Positions 53,312 to 62,716 of a DNA stretch of 64,000 bases are shown here, in pieces (the stretch's first letter is position 1; every line of letters begins with the position of its first letter). The stretch spans positions 431,093 to 495,092 of the forward strand of contig JAUHVY010000001.1 of assembly GCA_030424975.1 (NCBI GenBank). The letters run 5' to 3'. This DNA is from Alphaproteobacteria bacterium (GTDB taxonomy: Bacteria > Pseudomonadota > Alphaproteobacteria > Micavibrionales > Micavibrionaceae). The notes under the pieces are model-generated. The model saw only the letters and a program-made list of their open reading frames with translations. It was not told the origin of the DNA and searched no databases. The translations under genes and the position numbers were made by a program.

Positions 53312-53842
53312 ATGCTATACGTACAACAATCCTTGGGCCCTGACGAAGAACTTATTCACATTGGTAAATTTCACTGGATGTATACAATCAATGCGTTTAT
53401 GTCGATTTTTTGGGGGCTTGTGATGGCAATCGGCATTATGGTTGCAGGTTTTTATGGCTATAAAATGCTCGACATGTTGCCAAAAGGTGTCGGGTTTTTT
53501 GAAAGTATTAAAATTATTCACCCCGGCGTGCGTGCTTTTGCATTCTTTATGTTTATCATGGGGCTTGTGAAATTTGCACAAATGATGGTGATTAAGGTTA
53601 CAACTGAAATTGCTATTACAAATAGCAGGCTTATATATAAACGCGGTTTGGTTGCTCGACACGTAGGCGAGATCAGCATTGACCGTATTGAGGGGGTAAA
53701 CGTCCTACAGCCTATTATGGGCCGTATTTTTAATTATGGGCGTGTGATGGTTCGCGGGATGGGTGTCGGTGAAGTAGTGCTTCCGCCGATTGATGATCCA
53801 ATTTCATTCCGAAGAGCTATTGAAGAGGCAAAATCACGATGA
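53312..53842 (+). CDS. PH-domain membrane protein (YdbS-like)
   Basis: A 176-residue protein with two membrane helices (about 31-53 and 68-92) and a cytoplasmic bacterial PH (bPH2/DUF304) domain from about residue 95: ATEIAITNSRLIYKRGLVARHVGEISIDRIEGVNVLQPIMGRIFNYGRVMVRG. It overlaps the next gene by 4 bases (ATGA). The N-terminus MLYVQQSLGPDEELIHIGKFHWMYT is the usual start of these proteins. Function of the family is not defined. Confidence 0.85.
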   Translation: MLYVQQSLGPDEELIHIGKFHWMYTINAFMSIFWGLVMAIGIMVAGFYGYKMLDMLPKGVGFFESIKIIHPGVRAFAFFMFIMGLVKFAQMMVIKVTTEIAITNSRLIYKRGLVARHVGEISIDRIEGVNVLQPIMGRIFNYGRVMVRGMGVGEVVLPPIDDPISFRRAIEEAKSR

Positions 53843-54441
53843 GTGCGCAATCAGGGCAAAACAAAACCCCAAACAAAAAAACGGCATCTGATATTCATGA
53901 TAAGGTACAGGATTCCGAGATAAAGAGTGTCTTGGTAAAGGGCGAAGAAGTTATTCTCCGTGCAAAACTGCATGGTGCGATATACTGGAAAGCTGTCGCT
54001 GTTTTAATTTTTGCGTTGATTTTGTTCTTAACTATTCCGCCATTGGGTATGCTATTGGCGGTGTTCGGTGCGATATTGCTTTGTGTTGCTATACTGACCC
54101 AACATTACCTTCTTTTGGTTGTGACGAATAAACGTATCTTGGCGCGCTACGGTTTGTTGCAAATGGATGTCGTTGATATTCGTTTAAGCAAAGTTGAAAG
54201 TATTGATCTTGAGCGTATGCTGCCGGGGCATCTTTTTGGTTACGCCAGTGTTGTTGTAATGGGTACGGGGCAAAGATCCATTCGTGTGCCGTATATTGCC
54301 AATGCTGATCAATTCCGTCGCTATTATAATGAGATGGTATTAGTCGAAGAGGGTAATGAAGAAGCCGAAGAGGAGATCGCTCGCGTTAAAGAACACGCAG
54401 AAAGACAAGAGCGTCGCGACGGTCGAGGTAATAAAGTTTAA
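53839..54441 (+). CDS. Second PH-domain membrane protein
   Basis: A 200-residue paralogue of the preceding gene: two adjacent membrane helices at about 50-95 and the bPH domain (VVTNKRILARYGLLQMDVVDIRLSKVESIDLERMLPGHLFGYASVVVMGTGQRSIRVPYI). It differs by a charged N-terminal tail of about 40 residues and an acidic/basic C-terminal tail (EEAEEEIARVKEHAERQERR). The 4-base overlap implies co-translation, and the two may form a heteromer. A strong terminator follows at 54491. Confidence 0.82.
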   Translation: MSAQSGQNKTPNKKTASDIHDKVQDSEIKSVLVKGEEVILRAKLHGAIYWKAVAVLIFALILFLTIPPLGMLLAVFGAILLCVAILTQHYLLLVVTNKRILARYGLLQMDVVDIRLSKVESIDLERMLPGHLFGYASVVVMGTGQRSIRVPYIANADQFRRYYNEMVLVEEGNEEAEEEIARVKEHAERQERRDGRGNKV

Positions 54442-54490
54442 GCTTTTTAATTTCTTTGTTTATAAAATGCCATGAAATTGAAATTTGTTG

Positions 54491-54525
54491 AAAAAAGCGG
54501 GTTGAAATGCCTGCTTTTTTGCTGT
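54491..54525 (+). terminator. Rho-independent terminator after the PH-domain genes
   Basis: AAAAAAGCGG (54491-54500) pairs with CCTGCTTTTTT (54510-54520), one G-U pair, followed by GCTGTTT. It lies 50 bases past the stop. Confidence 0.85.
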
Positions 54526-54571
54526 TTCATCACAACCATATCAAATATGAAATTTACAAGGGGAACCGGTA

Positions 54572-56317
54572 ATGTCTTCCGATAAGAAAAACCTGCATGC
54601 AAATGGCTGGGATAAATCAAAACTCGTCAGTCGTTATGTGACGGAAGGGCCGAAAAGTGCGCCGCACCGTGCCTATTATTATGCAATGGGATTGACGGAA
54701 GAAGAAATTCACCAGCCTCTGGTTGGTGTTGCAACATGTTGGAATGAGGCAGCGCCTTGTAATATTGCGCTATCCCGCCAAGCACAAGCCGTGAAAAAAG
54801 GCGTAAGCGCAGCGAAAGGTACGCCGCGTGAATTTACAACTATTACGGTGACCGATGGTATTGCAATGGGCCATGAAGGAATGCGTTCATCGCTTGTATC
54901 CCGTGAGGTTATTGCAGATTCAGTTGAGCTAACGATGCGTGGTCACTGTTATGATGCGTTAGTCGGGCTTGCGGGTTGTGATAAGTCATTACCGGGTATG
55001 ATGATGGTGATGTTACGTTTGAATGTACCGTCTGTCTTTATGTATGGCGGAACGATTTTGCCCGGTAAATTCCGCGGTGATGACGTTGATATTGTGAACG
55101 TGTTCGAAGGTGTCGGCAAACACGCAACAGGCGAATTTTCAGATGCAGACCTTAAGGAGTTGGAATGCGTAGCATGTCCGTCTGCAGGGGCTTGTGGTGG
55201 CCAGTTTACGGCCAACACGATGGCGTGTGTATCAGAGGCGATCGGCTTAGCGTTGCCGAATTCTGCAGGTGCGCCTGCACCATATGAAAGCCGCGATGAA
55301 TATGCAGAGGCATCCGGTAAAGCTGTGATGGACCTGATTAAGATGAATTTGCGCCCGCGCGATATTGTAACACGCAAGAGTTTTGAGAATGCGGCGGCCA
55401 TCGTTGCAGCGACAGGCGGTTCTACGAACGCAGGGTTACACTTACCTGCAATGGCTCATGAATGCGGTATTGATTTTGATTTGCATGATGTTGGTGAAGT
55501 GTTCAAGAAAACACCATTGATTGCGAATTTACGTCCCGGCGGTAAATATGTTGCAAAACATCTCTATGATGTTGGCGGTGTAGGCGTTGTGATGAAGGAA
55601 CTGCTAGATAACGGGTTCTTACATGGTGATTGTATGACTGTTACAGGTAAAACGATTGCGGAGAACCTTGAGGGCGTGTCATTGCCGGAAGATCAAGATG
55701 TTGTTTTCCCTGTGAAAAAGCCAATTCACCCCACAGGCGGTGTTGTAACATTGAAGGGGAATTTGGCGCCTCTTGGTGCGATTGTTAAAATTGCCGGTCT
55801 GGAGGAGCTTGTTTTCGAAGGCCCTGCGCGTGTATTTGATGGCGAAGAAGCGGCGTTTGATGCAGTACAAAACCGAGAGTATAAAGAAGGTGAAGTTATT
55901 ATCATCCGTTATGAAGGCCCCAAAGGCGGTCCGGGTATGCGTGAAATGCTTTCAACGACTGCGGCGCTTTATGGTCAAGGGATGGGCGGTAAAGTTGCGC
56001 TTATTACTGATGGTCGTTTCTCTGGCGGTACACGCGGTTTCTGTATTGGTCATGCGGCCCCAGAGGCACAGGATGGCGGCCCGATCGGTCTTCTGAAAGA
56101 TGGTGATATCATCCGCATTGATGCAGAAGCGGGAACACTTGATGTGAAGCTTTCTGATGAAGAATTGGAAGCCCGTAAGAAGGAATGGACGCCACGCAAG
56201 CATAATTATCAGAATGGCGCTATCTGGAAATACACACAAACGGTTGGTTCCGCAGAGAAGGGTGCGGTGACACATCCCGGAGCAAAAGCAGAAACACATA
56301 CATTCGTAGATTTATAG
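54572..56317 (+). CDS. ilvD: Dihydroxy-acid dehydratase
   Basis: Dehydrates dihydroxy acids in Val/Ile/Leu synthesis. The 581-residue protein has the Fe-S ligands in [23 protein letters not shown] and [14 protein letters not shown], and the ILVD/EDD signature GGRFSGG-type ([14 protein letters not shown]). It pairs with ilvE (24967) in the pathway but not in position. A weak hairpin follows the stop. The ribosome-binding site AAGGGG lies about 8 bases before the ATG. Confidence 0.96.
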   Translation: MSSDKKNLHANGWDKSKLVSRYVTEGPKSAPHRAYYYAMGLTEEEIHQPLVGVATCWNEAAPCNIALSRQAQAVKKGVSAAKGTPREFTTITVTDGIAMGHEGMRSSLVSREVIADSVELTMRGHCYDALVGLAGCDKSLPGMMMVMLRLNVPSVFMYGGTILPGKFRGDDVDIVNVFEGVGKHATGEFSDADLKELECVACPSAGACGGQFTANTMACVSEAIGLALPNSAGAPAPYESRDEYAEASGKAVMDLIKMNLRPRDIVTRKSFENAAAIVAATGGSTNAGLHLPAMAHECGIDFDLHDVGEVFKKTPLIANLRPGGKYVAKHLYDVGGVGVVMKELLDNGFLHGDCMTVTGKTIAENLEGVSLPEDQDVVFPVKKPIHPTGGVVTLKGNLAPLGAIVKIAGLEELVFEGPARVFDGEEAAFDAVQNREYKEGEVIIIRYEGPKGGPGMREMLSTTAALYGQGMGGKVALITDGRFSGGTRGFCIGHAAPEAQDGGPIGLLKDGDIIRIDAEAGTLDVKLSDEELEARKKEWTPRKHNYQNGAIWKYTQTVGSAEKGAVTHPGAKAETHTFVDL

Positions 56318-56340
56318 TTTCTTAAAATTTTTAGTGTACT

Positions 56341-56372
56341 CATGACAGGTAACAGAATTTTTGCCCGTCATG
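56341..56372 (+). terminator. Possible weak terminator after ilvD
   Basis: CATGAC (56341-56346) pairs with GTCATG (56367-56372) with imperfect inner pairing (GG with CC). No T tract follows, so it may be only a leader structure of the next gene. Confidence 0.3.
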
Positions 56373-56387
56373 AGATCAGGATCATTA

Positions 56388-58022
56388 ATGTTAGATATTT
56401 CAATGTGTAGAGGTAGAACCCTCTTCTTGTTATTCGTTGCCTTTTGTACATTTTACGTGTCGCAGGCGCAGGCGCGTGTGCTTCAAAATCAAACGGAAAT
56501 CGATGCATTTTATCTTGAACGTGATGGTGATCCGTTATGGTTACGTCGAAATAATTTGAACAGCGACGGCAAAGAATTGTTTCAGTTGCTATCATCGGCA
56601 TGGCAGAACGGCCTGAATCCTCTGAATTATAACATCGCGGAAATAAATGAAATTTTGGATAACTCCGGTTTTTCGGGGCCAAATGACGAAGAGGCGCTTC
56701 AACTGGAGTTATTCTTAACAGATGGATATATCCGTTATATTCGTGATCTGAGCGGTATGCGCATCAATGCGTTTGATATGGGTTTGGAAACAAAGCACTG
56801 GCGTCAACGTATTTCGGTGCAAGAGGCATTATCGTATTTGCCTGTGCACCATGACGATATAGGGGACTTTCTTTTATCCAGAGAGCCACAAACCGCAACT
56901 TACCAATCTCTAAAAAAGGAAATGCGCAATATTGTGCAAAAAATCAAACGTGAGGAGATTGTTCAGCGGGAGCCATTACATTTTTCGGGGCTGTTGAGGC
57001 CGGGACGCGGGCATAAGAATGTTCCGTTATTGCGTGCACGCATGAACGCACCTGATGTGCCGGAACAAGATGCGTATACGTATGATCCTGCCTTGGTTGA
57101 GGCCGTGAAACTATTTCAAGAATCTAAAGGGTTAAAACCGGATGGCATAATCGGCAATCAAACATTATATGTTCTAAACCAAAGTGTCTTTGATAAGATT
57201 AAGCAGCTATCCGTGAATATGGAGCGCTTGCGTTGGGTAGCAGATGAAAAGCCGGAACGCTTTATTGTCGTAAATATACCTTCCGCAACACTGTGGGCGA
57301 TAGATAATGGAAAAGTGGCATTTGAAATGCCGGTTATTGTCGGGTCGAAGAAACGCCAAACGTTGTCCTTTGTCACGGAAATTCATGGTGTGCGATTTAA
57401 CCCTACATGGACGGTTCCGCCAACAATCAAAGAAGAAGATATCTTGCCGCAGCTTGTTGAGAATCCTCAATATCTGGCTGATAAGGGGATGGAGCTTTTT
57501 CTGGGGTATGACCCCGATGCGCCAACCCTTGATCCTGCATCAATCGATTGGGCGTCATTAACGGAAAATGATTTGCATGGATTACGTATGGTGCAGGTAG
57601 CAGGATCGCATAATCCGCTTGGCCGTATTCGTGTGTTAATGCCAAATAGGCACAATATATATCTTCATGATACGAATAACCGTTCCTTGTTCCATTTGAC
57701 GAACCGTGCGAAATCTTCAGGCTGTATTCGCATGCGTGACCCGGAAAAAGTTGCAATGTTTGCGCTGCAAAACCGAAAAGGCTGGAGTGAGCAGCGCATG
57801 AAAAAAACGCTGTCTGAGGAAAAAACATCTGATATTTATACACAGGAACGTATCCCGGTTTACCTGTTATATTATACCATATGGCTGGGTTCTGAAGGGC
57901 AAATTGTCTATGGTACAGATGTGTATGACCATGATAAGACTTTGCTGCAACTATTAGAAAGACTTGACGCTTTTCCTATTTTAGATAATAGTGATCTAAA
58001 CATTGCGCAGATTTCTGATTAA
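56388..58022 (+). CDS. L,D-transpeptidase (YcbB/LdtD-like)
   Basis: Cross-links peptidoglycan by 3-3 bonds. From ATG 56388 (AGGATC upstream; ATG 56361 rejected) it is 544 residues. A signal peptide (about residues 1-27, ending QAQA), a scaffold domain with the IRDLSGMRI loop, a peptidoglycan-binding domain near residues 220-260 (AVKLFQESKGLKPDGIIGNQTLY) and the catalytic YkuD domain with HDTNNRSLFHLTNRAKSSGCIRMRDP are in order. The Cys and His of SGCIR and the upstream His are intact. Confidence 0.93.
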   Translation: MLDISMCRGRTLFLLFVAFCTFYVSQAQARVLQNQTEIDAFYLERDGDPLWLRRNNLNSDGKELFQLLSSAWQNGLNPLNYNIAEINEILDNSGFSGPNDEEALQLELFLTDGYIRYIRDLSGMRINAFDMGLETKHWRQRISVQEALSYLPVHHDDIGDFLLSREPQTATYQSLKKEMRNIVQKIKREEIVQREPLHFSGLLRPGRGHKNVPLLRARMNAPDVPEQDAYTYDPALVEAVKLFQESKGLKPDGIIGNQTLYVLNQSVFDKIKQLSVNMERLRWVADEKPERFIVVNIPSATLWAIDNGKVAFEMPVIVGSKKRQTLSFVTEIHGVRFNPTWTVPPTIKEEDILPQLVENPQYLADKGMELFLGYDPDAPTLDPASIDWASLTENDLHGLRMVQVAGSHNPLGRIRVLMPNRHNIYLHDTNNRSLFHLTNRAKSSGCIRMRDPEKVAMFALQNRKGWSEQRMKKTLSEEKTSDIYTQERIPVYLLYYTIWLGSEGQIVYGTDVYDHDKTLLQLLERLDAFPILDNSDLNIAQISD

Positions 58023-58170
58023 CGCTAATTTAATGTATGCGTTGGTACCATAATGTAGGAAAGTATTTCTTTCTTTACTCGTTCTGGAAATTATTGTAGG
58101 ACTGTTCAGTCCGTAGATTACGATTTAATAATGTTTCTGCGTGAAAAGTTATTGAGAGAAGAGGCTCAGT

Positions 58171-58767
58171 ATGAGACAAGGCTTTTTTAGTGAAACGGCC
58201 ACGAATGAGCGTTTAGCGCTTCAGCGTCGTGATTTTCTAAAGCTCGGCATGGGGGGATTGATCGGTGCAATGATGCCCGTTTTGTCCATGAAAAGTGCCA
58301 TTGCAGCAGGTAGTAATTCAACATGGAAGTTATCATTCCGTAATGCACATACGGGGGAGAGTTTTTCCGGTGTGTATCGTGTTGGTGATAAATACCTTCC
58401 TGAAGCGTTCGAGCGTTTGAATTATGTTATGCGTGATTTCCGCACAGGTGAAGTTTTTCCTATGGATCCGCATGTCGTTGATATCCTTTCTATCATTCAT
58501 AAAAAATCTGGTTCAAATGAACCATATCAAGTTCTTTCAGGTTACCGCAGTCCGAAGACCAATGCGATGCTAGGTAAGAAGTCAACGGCTGTCGCGTCAA
58601 ATTCGTTCCATATGTATGGTCAGGCAGTTGATATTCGTATCCCTGATTTTAGCGTGAAGCGAGTACGCAACATTGCAAAATCACTTGAGGCCGGTGGTGT
58701 TGGTTACTATCCACGCAGCTCTTTTGTGCATGTTGATACAGGTGCATATAGAACATGGGTTTCATAA
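58171..58767 (+). CDS. Tat-exported M15-like peptidase (DUF882/YcbK family)
   Basis: A 198-residue protein with a twin-arginine signal QRRDFLKLG near residue 20 and a hydrophobic stretch to about residue 45. The DUF882 domain has SGYRSPKTNAM, the metal-ligand SFHMYGQAVDI and VHVDTG, a metallopeptidase-like (YcbK) pattern. It is encoded just after the L,D-transpeptidase, a pairing common in alphaproteobacteria, suggesting a role in peptidoglycan turnover. It ends at a strong terminator (58793). Confidence 0.9.
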   Translation: MRQGFFSETATNERLALQRRDFLKLGMGGLIGAMMPVLSMKSAIAAGSNSTWKLSFRNAHTGESFSGVYRVGDKYLPEAFERLNYVMRDFRTGEVFPMDPHVVDILSIIHKKSGSNEPYQVLSGYRSPKTNAMLGKKSTAVASNSFHMYGQAVDIRIPDFSVKRVRNIAKSLEAGGVGYYPRSSFVHVDTGAYRTWVS

Positions 58768-58792
58768 TAACCTGAATTCGTATAGTTTTTGT

Positions 58793-58820
58793 CGGAGCCG
58801 CGTGGCTCCGTTTTTATTTT
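58793..58820 (+). terminator. Rho-independent terminator after the M15-like gene
   Basis: CGGAGCC (58793-58799) pairs with GGCTCCG (58804-58810) around GCGT, followed by TTTTTATTTT. Stem 7 bp, tight loop. Confidence 0.9.
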
Positions 58821-58832
58821 GGATTATATGGC

Positions 58833-59366
58833 ATGATACTTCTTGGTTTAGGTGCGAATTTAAGCGGATTATACGGCAGCCCCGAGGCAGCATTACAGGC
58901 GTGCCCCGCGCTATTATCCGATTTTGGAATTCATGTTTTGGACGCATCATATATATGGGAATCCGCGCCAGTCCCGATCTCAGATCAACCGTGGTACAAA
59001 AATGCGGTATGCAGCGTTGAAACAAAACTATCAGCCGCAGAGGTTATCTCTGCCATCGGTCAAACAGAGGCCGAGGCGGGACGTGTTCGTACAGTTGTAA
59101 ATGCGCCGCGCGTACTGGATATTGATTTGCTTTGTTATCATGATGAAGTGATTGAGGCGCCGCATATTCAAATTCCTCATCCCAGAATGCATGAACGCGC
59201 TTTTGTTATGTTCCCTTTAAAGGAGGTTGCGCCACATTGGCAGCATCCGATATTGCATAAGTCTGTGGATGATTTGATTAAAGAATTGCCGCAGGGGCAA
59301 GAAATAAGGATGTCAGCGCATCATATTTTGTCCACACATACGCCATCGCTTAAAAAGGGTGCATAA
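58833..59366 (+). CDS. folK: 2-amino-4-hydroxy-6-hydroxymethyldihydropteridine pyrophosphokinase
   Basis: Adds pyrophosphate to the pterin in folate synthesis. The 177-residue protein has LLGLGANLSGLYGSPEAAL, SAPVPISDQPWYKNAVCSVET, RVLDIDLLCYHDEVI and PHPRMHERAFVMFPLKEVAP, matching HPPK. It is followed by folP after 2 bases, the same pathway, so it is an operon. Confidence 0.95.
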   Translation: MILLGLGANLSGLYGSPEAALQACPALLSDFGIHVLDASYIWESAPVPISDQPWYKNAVCSVETKLSAAEVISAIGQTEAEAGRVRTVVNAPRVLDIDLLCYHDEVIEAPHIQIPHPRMHERAFVMFPLKEVAPHWQHPILHKSVDDLIKELPQGQEIRMSAHHILSTHTPSLKKGA

Positions 59367-59368
59367 TC

Positions 59369-60199
59369 ATGAAGAATGACTTCATTCAAAAATGCTTCTC
59401 TGATAGCCCGTTGATTATGGGGATTGTGAATGTAACGCCCGATAGTTTTTCTGATGGTGGTGATTTTTATAACGCGGATCATGCCATATGCCATGGGAAG
59501 GAGCTCTTAGCGCAAGGGGCGGATATTCTGGATATTGGCGGTGAGTCAACGCGCCCGAATGCAGACACGGTTTCTGTAGAAGAGGAAATAGAGCGCGTTG
59601 TACCAGTTATAGAAGGCTTACGCGCTCATGCTCCTTATATTTCTATTGATACCCGTAACGCCCAAACTATGCAGGCGGCCTTGGGTGCAGGGGCTAATAT
59701 AATTAATGATGTGAGTGCATTAGAGCACGATCCAAACAGCATAGATGTCGCAGCACGTTATGATGTTCCACTTTGCCTGATGCATATGAAGGGTACACCG
59801 CAAACGATGCAGGATGCCCCGCAATATGATGATGTAATTGACGCAATTCTTGATTATTTTGATCGACGTATTGCTTTTTGTGCAAAAAATGGCGTCGTAG
59901 AAAACCGTATTATTCTGGATCCCGGTATAGGATTTGGGAAAACGGTTGAGCATAATGTACGAATTATCAGAAACCTTGATCGATTTACTGCGCTGGGCTT
60001 TCCTGTTTTGTTGGGCACATCGCGCAAAAGTTTTATTGGTAAAATTGCTGCGCAGGATGTGCCGAAAAACCGATTAGGTGGATCATTAGCCTCTGTTTTA
60101 TATGCAATCGAAAAAAATACGGCTCATATTTTGCGTGTCCATGATGTGTTTGAAACTCATCAGGCCGTGCAAATACACAAAACGATCAAAAGCGCTTAA
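59369..60199 (+). CDS. folP: Dihydropteroate synthase
   Basis: Joins pterin pyrophosphate to p-aminobenzoate; the sulfonamide target. The 276-residue protein has both signatures, GIVNVTPDSFSDGGDF and LDIGGESTRPNA, plus the GFGKTVEHN loop and RVHDVFET near the C-terminus. It follows folK by 2 bases. It converges with the histidine phosphatase gene. Confidence 0.96.
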   Translation: MKNDFIQKCFSDSPLIMGIVNVTPDSFSDGGDFYNADHAICHGKELLAQGADILDIGGESTRPNADTVSVEEEIERVVPVIEGLRAHAPYISIDTRNAQTMQAALGAGANIINDVSALEHDPNSIDVAARYDVPLCLMHMKGTPQTMQDAPQYDDVIDAILDYFDRRIAFCAKNGVVENRIILDPGIGFGKTVEHNVRIIRNLDRFTALGFPVLLGTSRKSFIGKIAAQDVPKNRLGGSLASVLYAIEKNTAHILRVHDVFETHQAVQIHKTIKSA

Positions 60200-60207
60200 G
60201 CTTAGCG

Positions 60208-60843
60208 TTAAATCTTATCACTTTCATGAAATACAAATTCGGGTGTGCGTTGTAGCGCGCCTTCGTATCGGTATGACCAGACATTAAAGGGGAAATGGGT
60301 TTTTTCTTCTTCCGTATTGGCAGGTTTGAACTCATAAAGATGACAATTGCGAAAAACCCCGGGTGTTGCAAGTCCGTATAAACCGCCCAGGGCGCGGAAA
60401 ACACCACCATGTGAAACCATTAATACGGGGCCGTCATGCTGCGCCAGGATATTGTTTTTTCCGCGTTTTATGCGCTCGCAAAATTGCGTAAAATTTTCAC
60501 CATTTGGCGGCTCAGGCCATCCTGTTAATAATTCATGGCATTCATCATATGATACGCCTTCCCAATCGCCTGCATGAAGTTCTGCGATGTCGCTGTCTTC
60601 ATACATAGGAATGTTCAATGCCTCATTAATAATGTTTGCGGTGTCGCGTGCGCGGGAAAGGTTACTGTGAACAATGACGCTAGGTTTTACATCAAGGTTT
60701 TTAACAACATCTTGTACGGCTTTGGCTTGATCTCTTCCTGTTGCAGTTAATGGTGAATCAAGGCTACCTGCCATTATGCGGGCTTTGTTGGCCTCTGTTT
60801 CACCGTGACGCACCATGTAAAAATGTTTAAGGGGTAGGGGCAT
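60208..60843 (-). CDS. Histidine phosphatase family protein
   Basis: A 211-residue phosphatase of the PhoE/CobC kind with the catalytic motif MVRHGETEANKARI and the second His in VSHGGVFRAL. AGGAGG lies 6 bases before ATG. Acidic residue E87-region (ADIAELHAGDWEGVSYDE) and the C-terminal YEGALQRTPEF lie where the family has its cap. Substrate is unknown. It is 27 bases downstream of the aspartate dehydrogenase gene on the same strand. Confidence 0.88.
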   Translation of the reverse strand: MPLPLKHFYMVRHGETEANKARIMAGSLDSPLTATGRDQAKAVQDVVKNLDVKPSVIVHSNLSRARDTANIINEALNIPMYEDSDIAELHAGDWEGVSYDECHELLTGWPEPPNGENFTQFCERIKRGKNNILAQHDGPVLMVSHGGVFRALGGLYGLATPGVFRNCHLYEFKPANTEEEKTHFPFNVWSYRYEGALQRTPEFVFHESDKI

Positions 60844-60870
60844 TGTTTGTTCCTCCTGTACTAAAACTAT

Positions 60871-61668
60871 TCAAGCAATCACCAATGCGTTACTCATATT
60901 TCGCAGCAATGCCACAATGCTTTGCGCCGCAAGGACAGAGCTTTTCGGATTTGCGGGATCAGGCATGTTTTCAATGCGTGTAGTCATTGTTGAGTAATCA
61001 CTTTTGACAGTTATCTCATGTGCATTTCCTTTTGCTGCGGGGTCTGCCCATATTTCAACTTGTGTGTTTTCCGGGCCGATACCGGCTAGGCTAAGCGTAG
61101 CTGCAACATTAACATTAGCGGGAAACCCTTTTGATGCATCATAGGCATTGCCACGGAAGATACATGTTTTTTCGTTAATAGCCGACAGATCAATATCATT
61201 AGCAATAATATATGGTGCACCTGAGAACCCCATTGGTGGCTTGGTGGATGCAATGATGCTTTCGCGGATGCCCATTTCTTTCATGGCCGTAACCCCATCA
61301 AGTCCGCATAATGCACCGGACGGTAGGTAGGCCGTGCTATCTGAATCCATCAAACTAGCCACAATTTGTGGATAAAGGAGCAGGGCGGCGCTACTGATAA
61401 AAATAACATCTTTATTAGCGCGAAAAGCCGTCTCAGCAAGTGCCGGAACAATGCTCGCAGGTAAGCATTCAATAATGAGATCTGAGCGTTTGACCAGTGT
61501 TTCAAAATCTAAATTATCAACACCGAAAGTATTTTTTGCATCGGGGTCGGATATGCAATCTAGGGTGAACCCTTCAATGCTGTTTTCGCCTGTCATTGCC
61601 CGCGCCACCGCAGAGCCGATGGCCCCTACGCCCGCAATGCCGATTTTTGTTAATGAATCATCATACAT
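60871..61668 (-). CDS. Aspartate dehydrogenase family protein
   Basis: NAD(P)-dependent conversion of L-aspartate to iminoaspartate/oxaloacetate. The 265-residue protein has the Rossmann start IGIAGVGAIGSAVARAM, a PSGALCGLDGV motif and the C-terminal FPANVNVAATLSLAGIGP with GNAHEITVKSDYSTMTTRIENM, all matching the DUF108 (AspDH/NadX) family. It overlaps the Ldh_2 gene by 8 bases. Role in NAD synthesis or aspartate degradation cannot be decided from sequence. Confidence 0.87.
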   Translation of the reverse strand: MYDDSLTKIGIAGVGAIGSAVARAMTGENSIEGFTLDCISDPDAKNTFGVDNLDFETLVKRSDLIIECLPASIVPALAETAFRANKDVIFISSAALLLYPQIVASLMDSDSTAYLPSGALCGLDGVTAMKEMGIRESIIASTKPPMGFSGAPYIIANDIDLSAINEKTCIFRGNAYDASKGFPANVNVAATLSLAGIGPENTQVEIWADPAAKGNAHEITVKSDYSTMTTRIENMPDPANPKSSVLAAQSIVALLRNMSNALVIA

Positions 61669-62662
61669 GTGCTAACTCCTTCAGGTCGTTATGGACCGTA
61701 TCTACTATCTCTATTGTTTCTGCGGTACTCCGCGTGGCAAAGCTGCGCTCTGATCTCTCTCCGGGTATTAGGATTTCCTCAATCTGCGCATCATGGCGCG
61801 ATGATTTTATTTCCTGTAACAAGCGCTCGACTTCTTCTTCGAATTTATCTTGTCCGACCAACATATCGGGGTTAATCGTAATAAAGAAAATGCCGTCACT
61901 TCCATTTACGGCATCGCGCCCGCCTTTGGCGCCGATAAGTGCGCCGCCCAGAATTTCAATGGCCAAGCCGATGGAAAAGCCTTTATACCCCTGTAGCGGA
62001 AGCATCGCGCCATCCATTGCATCTTTGATGTTCGTGGACGGTTTTCCATCTTTATCCACAAAAGCATCCACAGGCATATTTTTTCCTGCCTTGTGGAGTT
62101 GCAACAATTTGCCATATGCCCATTGCGCCGTCGTGACATCAACAACACACGGCGTTTTTAGTGACGGAATGCCAAAGGAAATTGGATTTGTACCAATAAC
62201 CGGATCATACCCGTCGGGGTGACAAACCATTGCCAGTGAATTACAGCCGGCTATACCAACCAACCCTGCATCAACGAATAATCGGTTGTAATAGTTCATT
62301 GTGCCTGTTGTACCGAAATGATTGCGTGCTCCGACAAAGGCGATGCCATGTTTCTTTGCCCGTTCAATCGCGATATCGGCGGCGTATTTTGCAGCCACCA
62401 GGCCAAGGTTATTTTGGCCGTCAACAATCGCCACGGCACCTAAATCAACGGCAAGTGACGGAGGCGCCTTAGGAACTCCGTTTTTCTTCATATATTCAAT
62501 ACACCATTTCACACGCAACAAACCGTGAGATTGTTTTCCCGAAAGTTCATTTTGCATCAAATGATCGTATACGGTGCGGATGGTGTCTTCGTCATGCAGT
62601 CCTGCATGATGAAAACCGCGTAGGATGAGGGAATATACGTCTGATTTGGGGATAGTCACCAT
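61661..62662 (-). CDS. Ldh_2 family (malate/L-lactate-like) oxidoreductase
   Basis: A 333-residue NAD(P)-dependent 2-hydroxyacid or 2-keto-acid dehydrogenase of the Ldh_2 fold (AllD, YlbC, sulfolactate dehydrogenase, DpkA are relatives). Motifs: ELSGKQSHGLLRVKWCIEYM, NHFGTTGTMNYYNRLF, IGTNPISFGIPS and QGYKGFSIGLAIEILGGALIG. It is the first gene of an overlapping run with the aspartate dehydrogenase and a phosphatase. The substrate is not known. It is divergent from recO. Confidence 0.87.
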   Translation of the reverse strand: MVTIPKSDVYSLILRGFHHAGLHDEDTIRTVYDHLMQNELSGKQSHGLLRVKWCIEYMKKNGVPKAPPSLAVDLGAVAIVDGQNNLGLVAAKYAADIAIERAKKHGIAFVGARNHFGTTGTMNYYNRLFVDAGLVGIAGCNSLAMVCHPDGYDPVIGTNPISFGIPSLKTPCVVDVTTAQWAYGKLLQLHKAGKNMPVDAFVDKDGKPSTNIKDAMDGAMLPLQGYKGFSIGLAIEILGGALIGAKGGRDAVNGSDGIFFITINPDMLVGQDKFEEEVERLLQEIKSSRHDAQIEEILIPGERSERSFATRSTAETIEIVDTVHNDLKELAHV

Positions 62663-62716
62663 TATTTTGCATATCCTGCTGGAATCATGTCGCTAAGATC
62701 ATGATAATAGAGAGCT

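Noticed and set aside
58099-58112. Small stem-loop GGACT-GTTC-AGTCC upstream of the Tat peptidase gene
   Set aside because: Only five pairs, no T run and no match to a known regulatory RNA; probably chance.
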